From positions 265,249-329,248 of the forward strand of contig MZZL01000387.1 of assembly GCA_002749535.1 (NCBI GenBank): 64,000 bases of DNA. Direction: 5' to 3'. Each line of letters opens with the position of its first letter. Position 1 is the first letter of the stretch. The translations under genes were made by a program, and so were the position numbers. Positions 24,911 through 33,320 of this stretch are shown here, in pieces. The notes under the pieces are model-generated. The model ran no database searches, was not told where the DNA came from, and saw only the letters and a program-made list of their open reading frames with translations. This DNA is from Apophysomyces variabilis (Eukaryota > Mucoromycota > Mucoromycetes > Mucorales > Mucoraceae).

Positions 24911-26505
24911 ATGTCTCAAGACAGCGACGATGAATATGGTCCAGTTGTAGCTGCGTGGGGTAGTCAAGCGGGAGCTGCTACTACTGGAGTCGATGCATGG
25001 AAAACACTAGTTGATCCTAATGTGAAAATCAAAGCCAACGGTTTGGGAAGCGGAAATCTTCATCGCCGTGGCCCAAATTACAAACCTATTGAAGAGCAAG
25101 CTATTCTTGATCAACGTCTAGGTCTCAATAAACCCAAGCCTAAATCGGATCGGAAAAAAACATCGAAAAGAAAGCCGCAACAAGCTTCCGCGCCTCCTAC
25201 AATTCCCTCGACACCCAATCATGCAACACGCAATGAAAAATCTACGTCAAAATTTTCGGTTAAAAAAGAGGTCAAAGCATCGGAGGCCGTCAAGGCCCCT
25301 ACACCTCAATCGTTAAGCACGTTACGACCTCCACCCGCTGGTGGGGGTTATGTATGGAAAGATCAGCCTCTGATGGAACGTCCTTTCTGGGAAGCACCCT
25401 CGTTAAATGTAAGTAAATTGTAGCGAAATGCATACTTTTTGGATGATTAAAGCTTGTTCTGTCTAATATAAAGAATGGAGAGTCCACGACGGAAGAGAAA
25501 TCAAATAGTCGTTATAGTAGGTCCCGACAGAATGGGTCGTATCAAGAAAAACCAACATCCAATGATAATAACCAAAGGCAATCCTTCCCTCGTCCGAGTA
25601 CTGATAATTTCGCAGAATCAAGTCAGCGTGCCAAGCAGCCAGCAAAACAAAACTGGACTATCGGTCAAAGCAACTATAGCAGATCACAAACAGAAGATTC
25701 AAAGTGGCCTGGCAACGATAAGAGCCAATCGTCACGGGGATGGTCCGATGACTTCAATTCGCAGGCGTACAGTCTTTCATCAGCACCTGTGTCTGCAGAC
25801 TCATCGCGTTGGAACAACCAGAGCCGGAACAAAAGTAACGGCAACCGGGCTCAGCAGAATGGCTCATCGCGTGCAAATGGTACAACAACCGGAAACCAGG
25901 GCAATAGGGGAGGAATACCATCCTCCTGGACGAAACACTACAGTCAATTGTCTTCGTTATCGTCCAATAGTAAGAGTGTAGGAGGAACTGCCATACCATG
26001 GAATGACGGTTCCAGCGATTCCATGGATGAGAGTGATACAACCCAATGGGGTCCTTCAAAGGAGTGGAGTGAAACAAGGTCCGCACCTACCCCTTGGGAT
26101 TCCCTTAGTGAAAGCAGCACTCTTATCGAAGAGCATCATCATCAATCAAGTTCACCTACACCTGGTCGCTTCTCTGTTCAACATCGAACAAAATACTCCA
26201 GTTATGGTAACAGCAATTCGCCTATGCCCATCAATTATCGTCCGCAGGATACACCTCGTAAAATGTCCGTCGCCCCGCCTCCTCCATCGGAGAACCCTGT
26301 GTTGATGATGATTAACGTCAAGCTCAAAGCTGATGAAACGATACCCGTGAGCATACGTTTGCTGGATAGTGCAGAGACGCTTGCTGATCGGTTCAGCAAT
26401 GAACACAATATCACATCGCCTAGCATCCGGAAAGCCCTTTACAATCTATTCAAAGAGCAAAAAGCTCTCATCATGAAGAAACGCAACGTATACAGCAGAC
26501 GTTGA
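24911..26505 (+). CDS. Unrecognised Ser/Asn/Trp-rich protein with a small folded C-terminal domain
   Basis: Two exons (24911-25410 and 25474-26505; LN joins NGES in frame) give about 510 residues. The N-terminus MSQDSDDEYGPVVAAWGSQA and GPNYKPIEEQAILDQRLGL looks like a conserved short block. A Lys/Pro-rich part and then a long disordered Ser/Asn/Gln/Arg/Gly region with repeated Trp-containing patches (NWTIGQ, SKWPGN, RGWSDD, SRWNNQ, TQWGPS, TPWDSL) follow. The last 65 residues (MMINVKLKADETIPVSIRLL, LADRFSNEHNI, IRKALYNLFKEQK) look like a compact alpha/beta domain, possibly ubiquitin-like. The overall style is that of an RNA-granule protein, but I do not recognise the family and assign no function. 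Confidence 0.7.
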
Positions 26506-27323
26506 CCTGTCTGACATCTTTTCTTTCCCTTTGCGCATTGGCTTTTTCTTTCTTTGTTGCCTTTTCCTTTCCTCATTTTTTTCTTATACATATTGTCTGT
26601 CCTTTTTATTTGCTTTCACATTATTGTACTTGTTTGATCTTCCTATTTCTTATTCCCTATTTCCTTCTTTGTTTTCCTCTTGTTGTTGGTAAGGCAAATA
26701 ACCATATAGTTGTGAATGACCTAAATAATGCAAGCCACAGCAGGTAAATCAGACCACATTTTTCAATTGTGACATTACCATAAGATGAAGGTTCTTCTGG
26801 TTTTATAGAAACAGAGATTGGCACTGCGAGCACATAGGATATAATTTGCATGGATTAACTATCGTTTGGATTAATTAGATTGCTATTTTGAGTGGTACTA
26901 TTTAACAAGTGTACAGTAGATGGTTTTTGGATCCATATTGTGCGGTATCATTCCTACGTAAAATATCACGCCATGTCCGAAAAAAAAAGGCGGGGGCAAG
27001 CCCTGCATTTGGACGAAAATGGTAATCGTCGGGCCACATGTCTAGCCCACATAACTAGTCCAAAGGGTTAACCATTGTTTAAAAGCAGGAAGGTTTATAA
27101 AAGCAATTTTATGTCATATTACCATTCATCATTGGTAAGGATTCCTTTTACATTGGCGGGTTTTTTCCCATCATATTGCATTGCGCAGCCAAGTATGGAA
27201 CTGTCGTTGGCTGGCATTGAATGATTTGTCAGATCTGTAACATTGGAATCATGGAATCCAGTCCATTTAATGTATATAAAGAGCAACAGATCGAACCAAA
27301 AAACGTTCCATTCTTTGTTCCTT

Positions 27324-27356
<33 letters not shown>

Positions 27357-27405
27357 ATTATTATTGTTATTATACTACTATTGCCGCTTATTCCTTGTTT
27401 CTTCC
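26506..27405. other. Intergenic region with CT-rich tracts
   Basis: The first 200 bases downstream of the previous stop are CT-rich 3' UTR sequence. No gene seen. The end carries the CTT microsatellite listed separately and the promoter of the bHLH gene. Confidence 0.4.
27321..27353 (+). repeat. (CTT)11 microsatellite in the bHLH leader
   Basis: Eleven uninterrupted CTT units, then TATTATTATTG. It lies 53 bp upstream of the bHLH start codon and so probably within the 5' UTR or core promoter, where length variation could alter expression. Confidence 0.9.
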
Positions 27406-27909
27406 ATGTCGCCAATCACATCTTCCTTTCAAGACCGTCTTATTATCTACGGACCAGAAAGTATGGCACGACGATTAAATGAGAGCACCAAAGCAAAACG
27501 ACAACAGAACCATGAAAAATTGCTAGTCAACGGTGTGAACATCCTAAATAAAACGAGTCTTGATTGTAACACGGTGATGCATCGAATTATTCAACGTCGA
27601 GAAACCCATAATCGAGTGGAGCGTCGAAGAAGAGATAAAATGGTAACATGTCTAACTTAGGCAAAGAAAACCGGACCCTAACTGCTTTTCCCATTATAGA
27701 ATAACTTACTAAAAGAGCTGGCACAGGTTCTGCCGGTTCAGGGTGAGCCGCACAGGGCCAATGTCCTTCGACAGGCCATAGATTACATTCAGTCCATTCG
27801 AACCGAAAATCACTCATTGAAAACACAACTGAGCCGTGTGTCTCCCCCACCATCTCCTTTGGCTAGTAATGAGAAAAAGACATCCAACCTTGCTGTCCAG
27901 TGTGATTGA
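27406..27909 (+). CDS. Small bHLH transcription factor
   Basis: Two exons (27406-27642, 27700-27909) give 148 residues. The basic region RRETHNRVERRRRDKM has the His, Glu and Arg (H5/E9/R13 pattern) expected for CACGTG-type E-box binding. Helix 1 is NNLLKELAQVLP and helix 2 HRANVLRQAIDYIQSIRTEN. The intron falls inside the bHLH domain right after KM. There is no long leucine zipper, only a short helical extension. Class B fungal bHLH proteins of this kind include regulators of phosphate, lipid or nitrogen metabolism; the targets here are unknown. ATG 27406 is preferred; the internal Met at 27464 would remove 19 residues without touching the DNA-binding domain. Confidence 0.85.
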
Positions 27910-28778
27910 CAAGACCCGGTCCTTCTGAATCCCATTACACGCATTCTCCCCACCTCTCCTCCTCCTTCTCCCTCCGTGCACCTCGGTACAGTCTGAAGAT
28001 AAGCTTCCTACCTTCAGCTGCTTGTTTTATAGTCATGACTGAAAATCTGTTTGTGGACAAAGCTCGTTTATGCCATATTGTACAGCCTAAATGGAATTAA
28101 TCTTTTTCCTTGTTTTAAATATACAAAAAGAAAATGGCACGCCTACTATTGGAATCTCAAAAAAATATCTTTTAGTATCACTTTTGGTTGTGCGAAACTT
28201 TTAACTCGAGCACACGTTTTCATATAACCTGCAACCATCTATGGGCTGAGTCAATTGCGTGTCTAGCTTGATACTGTATTTGCTCAGGCATTTGAGCTTC
28301 CTTTTTGCTTCTAAACAACGAAGATCACTTATGGTTGTCCTTGCGTCCTGGACAAGGAAAATGCCCACCGTTTCTTACGATATCACAACGAGGTTTAAAG
28401 GGCGAGATTGGCAGATTGAATCAATCCCATCCTAATTGCAGTATTATCAAAATCTTGACCGCTCTTGGGACATTACAGATGGAGTTTACAAAATTCTTCC
28501 CGTTCCTTTGTCAAGATCCTAGAGTTCTTGGTACGTGAAATGAAGATTATGTTGTTGATCGAAAAAATCTGATCAATTATGACTTGAATTCAGTGTAGTC
28601 GTTCTTAGGGAAAATTGTAGTACTACCAAGTATAAGCAATGAATAAATGACATTTTAGCAGGATATGGGGGTAGAAGATATAGAAGCTTCAGGGTCAATG
28701 ATTTAGCAGTCACGATACCGATTCAACAATACCAGAGTTCCCATTGATCCGGATACTTTACTGTTTATTGAATATTAG
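27910..28778. other. Gene-free spacer left of the DIRS insertion
   Basis: Contains the bHLH 3' UTR and an isolated plus-strand frame at 28305-28538 that ends in a donor-like GTACGTG but has no recognisable domain or partner exon. I cannot support a gene here. Confidence 0.35.
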
Positions 28779-28812
28779 TTTACGCTACTCTAAATGAATT
28801 TTGCGTTCATGG
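28779..28812 (+). repeat. Dispersed repeat, copy 2, left piece (split by DIRS insertion)
   Basis: TTTACGCTACTCTAAAT and TTTTGCGTTCATGGAAGG match copy 1 at 5.5 kb (minus strand). Copy 1 continues directly into TCAAGTTTGCGC, which here appears only at 33090 on the far side of the DIRS element. Confidence 0.65.
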
Positions 28813-28843
28813 AAGGGCAAGGGTTGCCGAAGAGAAGACGAAA

Positions 28844-28933
28844 GATGTGGTACAATCCCCCAAAACCGCGCTTTATTCGTAGAAAAAATCTATATAATAA
28901 AAAAAAACTTTCCATCTACTGAAACTCATATCT
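28844..28933. repeat. DIRS left inverted terminal repeat
   Basis: From GATGTGGTACAATCCCCC through CGCGCTTTATTCGTAG to CTACTGAAACTCATATC. It is repeated in reverse complement at 32951-33039 with near-perfect identity. Confidence 0.9.
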
Positions 28934-28984
28934 CAAAGACGCGCAACAATCGATTTTTTTTTTTTTTGTGGGAAGGGGAAGATG

Positions 28985-31900
28985 TCAGAAGAAACGCCTG
29001 AACCAGGGAGGGTTTTGTACCACATCTTTCGTCTTCTCTTCGGCAACCCTTGCCTTAACGTTCGTTCCTACGCTAAGTCCGGTTGCCTCCGCTTCGACTC
29101 CAGATGTGGTACCTTTTTCCGCATTGAAAAAAATCGATTGATTGATCTCTGCACTCAAAGACGTCTTGTGGCTGGGTTTGTAGTAGTAACGCTCCAATGT
29201 ATCCCCTGCTAAACTCCAATGGGCATGTTCTTTTACTTGTTGCAGGGAGAAACCTAGCTGAATGGCCTTTGTGCTGCTTGCTGCTCGAATCGTATGTGGT
29301 GGGAACTTCGTCGTGTCGATGCCTGCTGCCTTCATATTGGATTTCACAATATTTGCAACCGTAACTGGACTGATACTCTTACACTTGCTCTTATCGTTGA
29401 TATAGGCTAGGAATACTGAATGGTCCTTTGATAGCTCTTGGCGAAGGTGTTGCGTTCGATCGAGAAATTTTTTTAAGGTGTGAACTGGACATATGGAACT
29501 GTCGGCAAGAACGCCCAGTCGAGATGACTTATACTGCGATTCTTTCGGTGTACGAATGAACAGTGTTACTCCTTGGAGATCTTTGGTCTCTTCGCTATAG
29601 AAGAAGTGCACATCTCTGGTTTGAAGGGTACCCACATCTGATCTTGGACGCCACATGGTCGCAACACATAGTAGTAAAATTGTCTTTTCTTGCAACGCTT
29701 CCAGTGAGAGTTGTGAGTTATACTTGTAGTTTGAGCGAATAAACTCGATTAGGATGTCAATGTTCCAAGTTTCTAACTTGTGTGGAGCGGGGATTCGTAT
29801 TTCTGATTTTTCCTTGGCTTTAAAAAAGTCTTGAATGTCCTTGTCTTGTGTAATTGGAGGTTTCTCTTTGTGGATTTGTCTGAAAACAGAAGAAATGGAA
29901 GCACGTAATAGTTTTAGATAAGAAGAAGAGTCGTTCTTACGATCTAGCAGAAACTGCAACACGTTCGAGACATTGTACTCGGTTGGGTCCTTCCTCGGTT
30001 GTTGATCCTGACACCATCTTACCCAGACTCTCCAACTGCGATCGTAGACCTCGTGTGTACGCTTTCGGTGGCCTTGCAGTAGGAAGTGGATCGTCTCCTC
30101 GTCTTGCCCTTGTTGCCGCCTGCTGTCCCTGATAGCTTCCAAGCGGCTAATTCCCATCTCTTGCCTATTTTCATTTTCAAGGGTGGCTCTTTGCTCATCT
30201 GCAGTATCATCGGGAACCAAAACTGCGTCGGCCAGTAGGGAGTCACAAGCACTGCACTCTTCGTCTTCTGGGATCGTAACCTTTGGATAACCTTGGGGAT
30301 TAATCTCCAGGGTGGATGCAAATAAAGTCCCTTTTCCGGCCAACTCTGTCTGAATGCATCCACTGCGGATGCTCCCGGATCTGGACGTAGACTCCAATAT
30401 GTTCGTAGCTGTGTATTGTGGTATGCGGCAAAGGCGTCTATTTTCAGACCGCCCCAACGTTGCTGAATTTGTTTGAAGTATTTTCTCGGTAGCTTCCATT
30501 CGTATAATGGCGTTGTCAACCTGCTCAGGTAGTCCGCTTGGATGTTCTGGACTCCTGGTATATGTGAGTACTGGACTGTTATGTTGTGTCGGTTCAGAAG
30601 GTCTTGTATTTGGAGGGCTAGGTCCTGTAGGAGTGGTGAAGAAGTCCCCCCACTCTTCCTTACATACTTCAGTGCCGTGATATTGTCGGACAAGATCTCG
30701 ATATGTGAGTTTTCTGCGCTTTTGGCATGGAGCTTCAAGGCGAATAGTATGGTCTTCAATTCCCGAACATTTATCGATTCTTCTTTTTCTGCTGCTCTCC
30801 AAAACCCTGCTGTGCGAATCACCGATGACTGAATGCCCCACCCCGTGTTCGATGCATCCACATAAATCGTGAACTTCGGGACTGGATGTTGTATGTTCCT
30901 CGTGTGTATGGGCATTCCGTTCCTTTCCTGTGCCCAGGTCTCCCACCAGTCTAACTCCTGTATACTCTTTGTTGACAATGGACACTTGCTGTCCCAATTC
31001 TGTGCTGTCCTCCTCAGATTCTGTGCCAGGTCTCTCTGCAGAAATCGGACATGGAGAAGAGCTTCCCCTAAAGCTGGAATCATCGAGGTCATCTTTCCCA
31101 GGAGACCTGCGATCCAACGGCATGTTCTTGGTTGTGTTGATCGCTTGATTTGCCTGATACGGGACAACAATTTTTGAAACTTGGCTTGTGGAACCTTGAT
31201 CTTCATGTTTCGTGTATTGAACTCGAAGCCCAGAAACTCCTGTACTTTCTTTGGGGTAAGGTCGCTCTTTTCCCAGTTTATTAGGAAACCTAGGCTGGAC
31301 AGGTGATTCAACACCCGTTCGGTTGATCTGGCCATGTCGTCTTTCGATTTTGCGAGAATACAGATGTCGTCCAAGTAATACACTAATCGCAGGCCTTCTT
31401 TTCTTAATGGTTCGATGGCATACCGCATTAACTTTGAGAACACTCTTGGTGCCACGCTGAGACCGAAGGCGAGAGATCGATACTGGTAGACCACGTCTTG
31501 GTGTTTGAAGGTTAAGTACTTTCTCGATTCCGGATGGATCGGGACCACCACATAAGCGTCCTTTAGGTCCACCTTGGCCATATAGTCGTCTTCTTCTATG
31601 AGATCTCGTAGAGCTGGCACTCCTTCCATCTTGAAGTGATGGCACTGTAGAAAAGAGTTTAGTGTTTGACAATCTAAGATTGGTCTTCTCTTTGACTTCT
31701 CTTGTATAGTGAAGAAATTTGACAGAAAGTCTGTGCTTTGAGACGGGGAATGTTCTATGATTCCTGCGTCTAAAAACTTTGTTACTGCCGAGTCGATTGC
31801 TTGTACTTCTTCTTGAGACAGGCGCATCTGCCTGGTCTTCCAAGGCCTTGGAGGTTTCTGCCATTGTAGTTGATACCCCTGGGACACTATAGACAGTGGC

Positions 31901-32932
31901 CAAGGATGGGTTGTCATTTTCTTCCAATTCTCCTGGAAGTGTTTTAGTCTGCCACCCGGTTGAATTCCATCCTCCGGAGTCGAGTAATGTTCGAGACTTT
32001 TCTGCGATCTTCTTTCTGTCTCGATCTGTGTCACCTTCGGCCAGGTCCTGGGATCGCTGACACTCAGTGTCTGTGTTACTATTGGTTGCTGGGAGTGGAG
32101 TTGGACGAGGTTTGCGACGTCTCGTTTGTCTTGGGTTGTTGGCCTCGGCCAAAAAAAGAACGCCCTCTCTGTCCTCGGGAGAAATTGAAGTTTCCTCGGC
32201 CTGAGGAAGATCGTCCACGTCCATACTGTCCTCGCTTTGTCGCACCGATCGCACTTCTGATAACTGCAGCTTGGTACCTGGCTTGGTTGATCTGTTCGAC
32301 AATTTCGGGAGCGAATGCCAGCTTCTTTTCGCTGGAATAATCCTCCTCAAGGTGTCTAACTGTGTCTGGTAGTCTGAGGGCTTTAGTAGCCAACCCTTTT
32401 GCTTCGGAATCGATTTGCTTCGCTGTAGCATAACCATAGATCGCCAATCGCCTAAGTTTTTCCAGACATTGCCGGAGAAGTTCCTCATCAGACGGGTCTC
32501 CACCTCGTTCAGTGACAAATTTAAGTTCTTCATACACTTCGGTGGCTCCTCTGGCTGCTGTGCGCATCCTGTCTGCATCTTTGTATTGAATTGATACCGC
32601 CTGGAAGCTGTCAACGTTGTAACGTTTGAGGTCAGGGATGAAGGTTTTGTTGATGGTCTCTGCCATCGTCCATTTGCCTCCTTCATAACGCTGGAGGTCC
32701 CTTGAATATCGCTTGAGATTACTTTCAAGTTCGGTCTTGGAAGCTTGGTCCAATTCATCGAGTATCTCTTCTGGAAGGAGCGCTCTATCTGCTCGTTCTT
32801 GTCTTGACTGTTCTTCAATTCTAAATCTTCGAGCGAACTCTGCATATAGTTGTTGGAATTGTACTTCTGTAAGAGGGATTTCGGGCGAGGGAGTGGTTTC
32901 CACATCATTGGTATTCTGCATAGTTTGACCAC
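28985..32932 (-). CDS. DIRS tyrosine recombinase (C-terminal ~390 codons) in a 1315-codon open frame
   Basis: Only the last third (about 30150 to 28985) looks like a real protein: an N-terminal SAM-like domain (VYDRSWRVWVRWCQDQQPRK, LLRASISSVFRQIH), then the catalytic domain with the first Arg in ATMWRPRSDVGTLQ, the HxxR box FPPHTIRAASSTKAI, the His/Trp in EHAHWSLAG and the nucleophile Tyr in LERYYYKP. It would integrate the circular DNA copy. The same frame remains open across all of RT and gag for a further 2.8 kb, overlapping them in a different frame; that part has the composition of an antiframe and is probably not a functional domain, though the absence of stops is striking. The C-terminus is encoded inside the internal complementary region. 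Confidence 0.8.
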   Translation of the reverse strand: MVKLCRIPMMWKPLPRPKSLLQKYNSNNYMQSSLEDLELKNSQDKNEQIERSFQKRYSMNWTKLPRPNLKVISSDIQGTSSVMKEANGRWQRPSTKPSSLTSNVTTLTASRRYQFNTKMQTGCAQQPEEPPKCMKNLNLSLNEVETRLMRNFSGNVWKNLGDWRSMVMLQRSKSIPKQKGWLLKPSDYQTQLDTLRRIIPAKRSWHSLPKLSNRSTKPGTKLQLSEVRSVRQSEDSMDVDDLPQAEETSISPEDREGVLFLAEANNPRQTRRRKPRPTPLPATNSNTDTECQRSQDLAEGDTDRDRKKIAEKSRTLLDSGGWNSTGWQTKTLPGELEENDNPSLATVYSVPGVSTTMAETSKALEDQADAPVSRRSTSNRLGSNKVFRRRNHRTFPVSKHRLSVKFLHYTREVKEKTNLRLSNTKLFSTVPSLQDGRSASSTRSHRRRRLYGQGGPKGRLCGGPDPSGIEKVLNLQTPRRGLPVSISRLRSQRGTKSVLKVNAVCHRTIKKRRPAISVLLGRHLYSRKIERRHGQINRTGVESPVQPRFPNKLGKERPYPKESTGVSGLRVQYTKHEDQGSTSQVSKIVVPYQANQAINTTKNMPLDRRSPGKDDLDDSSFRGSSSPCPISAERPGTESEEDSTELGQQVSIVNKEYTGVRLVGDLGTGKERNAHTHEEHTTSSPEVHDLCGCIEHGVGHSVIGDSHSRVLESSRKRRIDKCSGIEDHTIRLEAPCQKRRKLTYRDLVRQYHGTEVCKEEWGDFFTTPTGPSPPNTRPSEPTQHNSPVLTYTRSPEHPSGLPEQVDNAIIRMEATEKILQTNSATLGRSENRRLCRIPQYTATNILESTSRSGSIRSGCIQTELAGKGTLFASTLEINPQGYPKVTIPEDEECSACDSLLADAVLVPDDTADEQRATLENENRQEMGISRLEAIRDSRRQQGQDEETIHFLLQGHRKRTHEVYDRSWRVWVRWCQDQQPRKDPTEYNVSNVLQFLLDRKNDSSSYLKLLRASISSVFRQIHKEKPPITQDKDIQDFFKAKEKSEIRIPAPHKLETWNIDILIEFIRSNYKYNSQLSLEALQEKTILLLCVATMWRPRSDVGTLQTRDVHFFYSEETKDLQGVTLFIRTPKESQYKSSRLGVLADSSICPVHTLKKFLDRTQHLRQELSKDHSVFLAYINDKSKCKSISPVTVANIVKSNMKAAGIDTTKFPPHTIRAASSTKAIQLGFSLQQVKEHAHWSLAGDTLERYYYKPSHKTSLSAEINQSIFFNAEKGTTSGVEAEATGLSVGTNVKARVAEEKTKDVVQNPPWFRRFF
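29017..29112. repeat. DIRS internal complementary region
   Basis: Bounded by GTACCACATC and GATGTGGTAC. Its left part (29017-29056) is the reverse complement of the left end of the element, its right part (29054-29112) that of the right end. It overlaps the 3' end of the recombinase frame, as in other DIRS elements. Confidence 0.9.
30019..32034 (-). CDS. DIRS reverse transcriptase / RNase H / MTase-like protein
   Basis: About 670 codons. The RT palm shows KVDLKDAYVVVPIHPESRKY, AFGLSVAPRVFSKLM and the catalytic YLDD in LVYYLDDICILAKS. RNase H follows with TIYVDASNTGWGIQS, ELKTILFALKLH and EILSDNITALKYV, closing at QADYLSRL. The C-terminal segment (KIDAFAAYHNTQLRTYWSL, LVTPYWPTQFWFP) matches the methyltransferase-like domain of DIRS elements. 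No ATG opens the frame, and it stays open upstream into the end of gag. Translation probably depends on frameshifting or a fusion with gag, which is inference. All catalytic acids visible are conserved. Confidence 0.88.
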   Translation of the reverse strand: MTQIETERRSQKSLEHYSTPEDGIQPGGRLKHFQENWKKMTTHPWPLSIVSQGYQLQWQKPPRPWKTRQMRLSQEEVQAIDSAVTKFLDAGIIEHSPSQSTDFLSNFFTIQEKSKRRPILDCQTLNSFLQCHHFKMEGVPALRDLIEEDDYMAKVDLKDAYVVVPIHPESRKYLTFKHQDVVYQYRSLAFGLSVAPRVFSKLMRYAIEPLRKEGLRLVYYLDDICILAKSKDDMARSTERVLNHLSSLGFLINWEKSDLTPKKVQEFLGFEFNTRNMKIKVPQAKFQKLLSRIRQIKRSTQPRTCRWIAGLLGKMTSMIPALGEALLHVRFLQRDLAQNLRRTAQNWDSKCPLSTKSIQELDWWETWAQERNGMPIHTRNIQHPVPKFTIYVDASNTGWGIQSSVIRTAGFWRAAEKEESINVRELKTILFALKLHAKSAENSHIEILSDNITALKYVRKSGGTSSPLLQDLALQIQDLLNRHNITVQYSHIPGVQNIQADYLSRLTTPLYEWKLPRKYFKQIQQRWGGLKIDAFAAYHNTQLRTYWSLRPDPGASAVDAFRQSWPEKGLYLHPPWRLIPKVIQRLRSQKTKSAVLVTPYWPTQFWFPMILQMSKEPPLKMKIGKRWELAAWKLSGTAGGNKGKTRRRSTSYCKATESVHTRSTIAVGESG
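32079..32921 (-). CDS. DIRS gag-like protein
   Basis: 280 residues starting MQNTNDVETTPSPEIPLTEV at an ATG 30 bp inside the right inverted repeat. The middle is helical (LKRYSRDLQRYEGGKW, LEKLRRLAIYGYATAKQIDS). The C-terminus is an RGG-like basic tail (RGQYGRGRSSSGRGNFNFSR), probably nucleic-acid binding. There is no Cys-knuckle. The reading frame is intact. The RT frame overlaps its end and lacks an ATG, so gag is likely the first product of the element's mRNA. Confidence 0.8.
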   Translation of the reverse strand: MQNTNDVETTPSPEIPLTEVQFQQLYAEFARRFRIEEQSRQERADRALLPEEILDELDQASKTELESNLKRYSRDLQRYEGGKWTMAETINKTFIPDLKRYNVDSFQAVSIQYKDADRMRTAARGATEVYEELKFVTERGGDPSDEELLRQCLEKLRRLAIYGYATAKQIDSEAKGLATKALRLPDTVRHLEEDYSSEKKLAFAPEIVEQINQARYQAAVIRSAIGATKRGQYGRGRSSSGRGNFNFSRGQRGRSFFGRGQQPKTNETSQTSSNSTPSNQ

Positions 32933-32950
32933 GAATGCGCGGCTTTGAAA

Positions 32951-33039
32951 GATATGAGTTTCAGTAGATGGAAAGTTTTTTTTTATTATATAGATTTTTT
33001 CTACGAATAAAGCGCGGTTTTGGGGGATTGTACCACATC
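32951..33039. repeat. DIRS right inverted terminal repeat
   Basis: Reverse complement of 28844-28933. It is followed by an outer extension (33040-33089) that matches the internal complementary region but not the left end. Confidence 0.9.
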
Positions 33040-33089
33040 TGGAGTCGAAGCGGAGGCAACCGGACTTAGCGTAGGAACGAACGTTAAGG

Positions 33090-33320
33090 TCAAGTTTGCG
33101 CTAAAATTAAAATAAATATGCATCTTTAGTAAAATCAATTATGCGGCGATATATTTTACTTACATCAACTTGGTCTTCCAGTAGAACACAAAATTCATTC
33201 GAGTAGCATAATATTATATTCATGGTTAGTAAATGGAAGGATAACTTGACATCGTGTGCTTACCCCCGAAGGGTAATCCCAACGCATGGGTTGGGGACCG
33301 CGGCGCACCCAGTCCAGGAT
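33090..33320 (+). repeat. Dispersed repeat, copy 2, right piece
   Basis: Continues the repeat interrupted at 28812: TCAAGTTTGCGCTAAAA, ATATATTTTACTTAC, CATGGTTAGTAAATGGAAGG and CCCCCGAAGGGTAATCC occur in the same order as in the inverted copy at 5510-5784. Similarity fades at about 33320. Confidence 0.65.

Larger units (their letters stand above)
28813..33089 (-). mobile_element. DIRS-type tyrosine-recombinase retrotransposon, structurally complete
   Basis: A 4.3-kb element read on the minus strand: gag, RT/RNase H, and tyrosine recombinase. It has no LTRs and no integrase. The ends are inverted repeats (28844-28933 against 32951-33039), each with its own outer extension. An internal complementary region at 29017-29112 contains the reverse complement of both outer ends fused together, which is the diagnostic DIRS arrangement used to template the circular intermediate. 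The three coding frames are uninterrupted. The element splits a repeat whose other copy is at 5510-5784, and the short word AAGG is present at both junctions without a longer target duplication, as expected for recombinase-mediated entry. Confidence 0.93.

Noticed and set aside
28305..28538. Isolated 77-codon plus-strand frame ending at a donor-like site
   Set aside because: No recognisable domain and no partner exons before the repeat and DIRS element.
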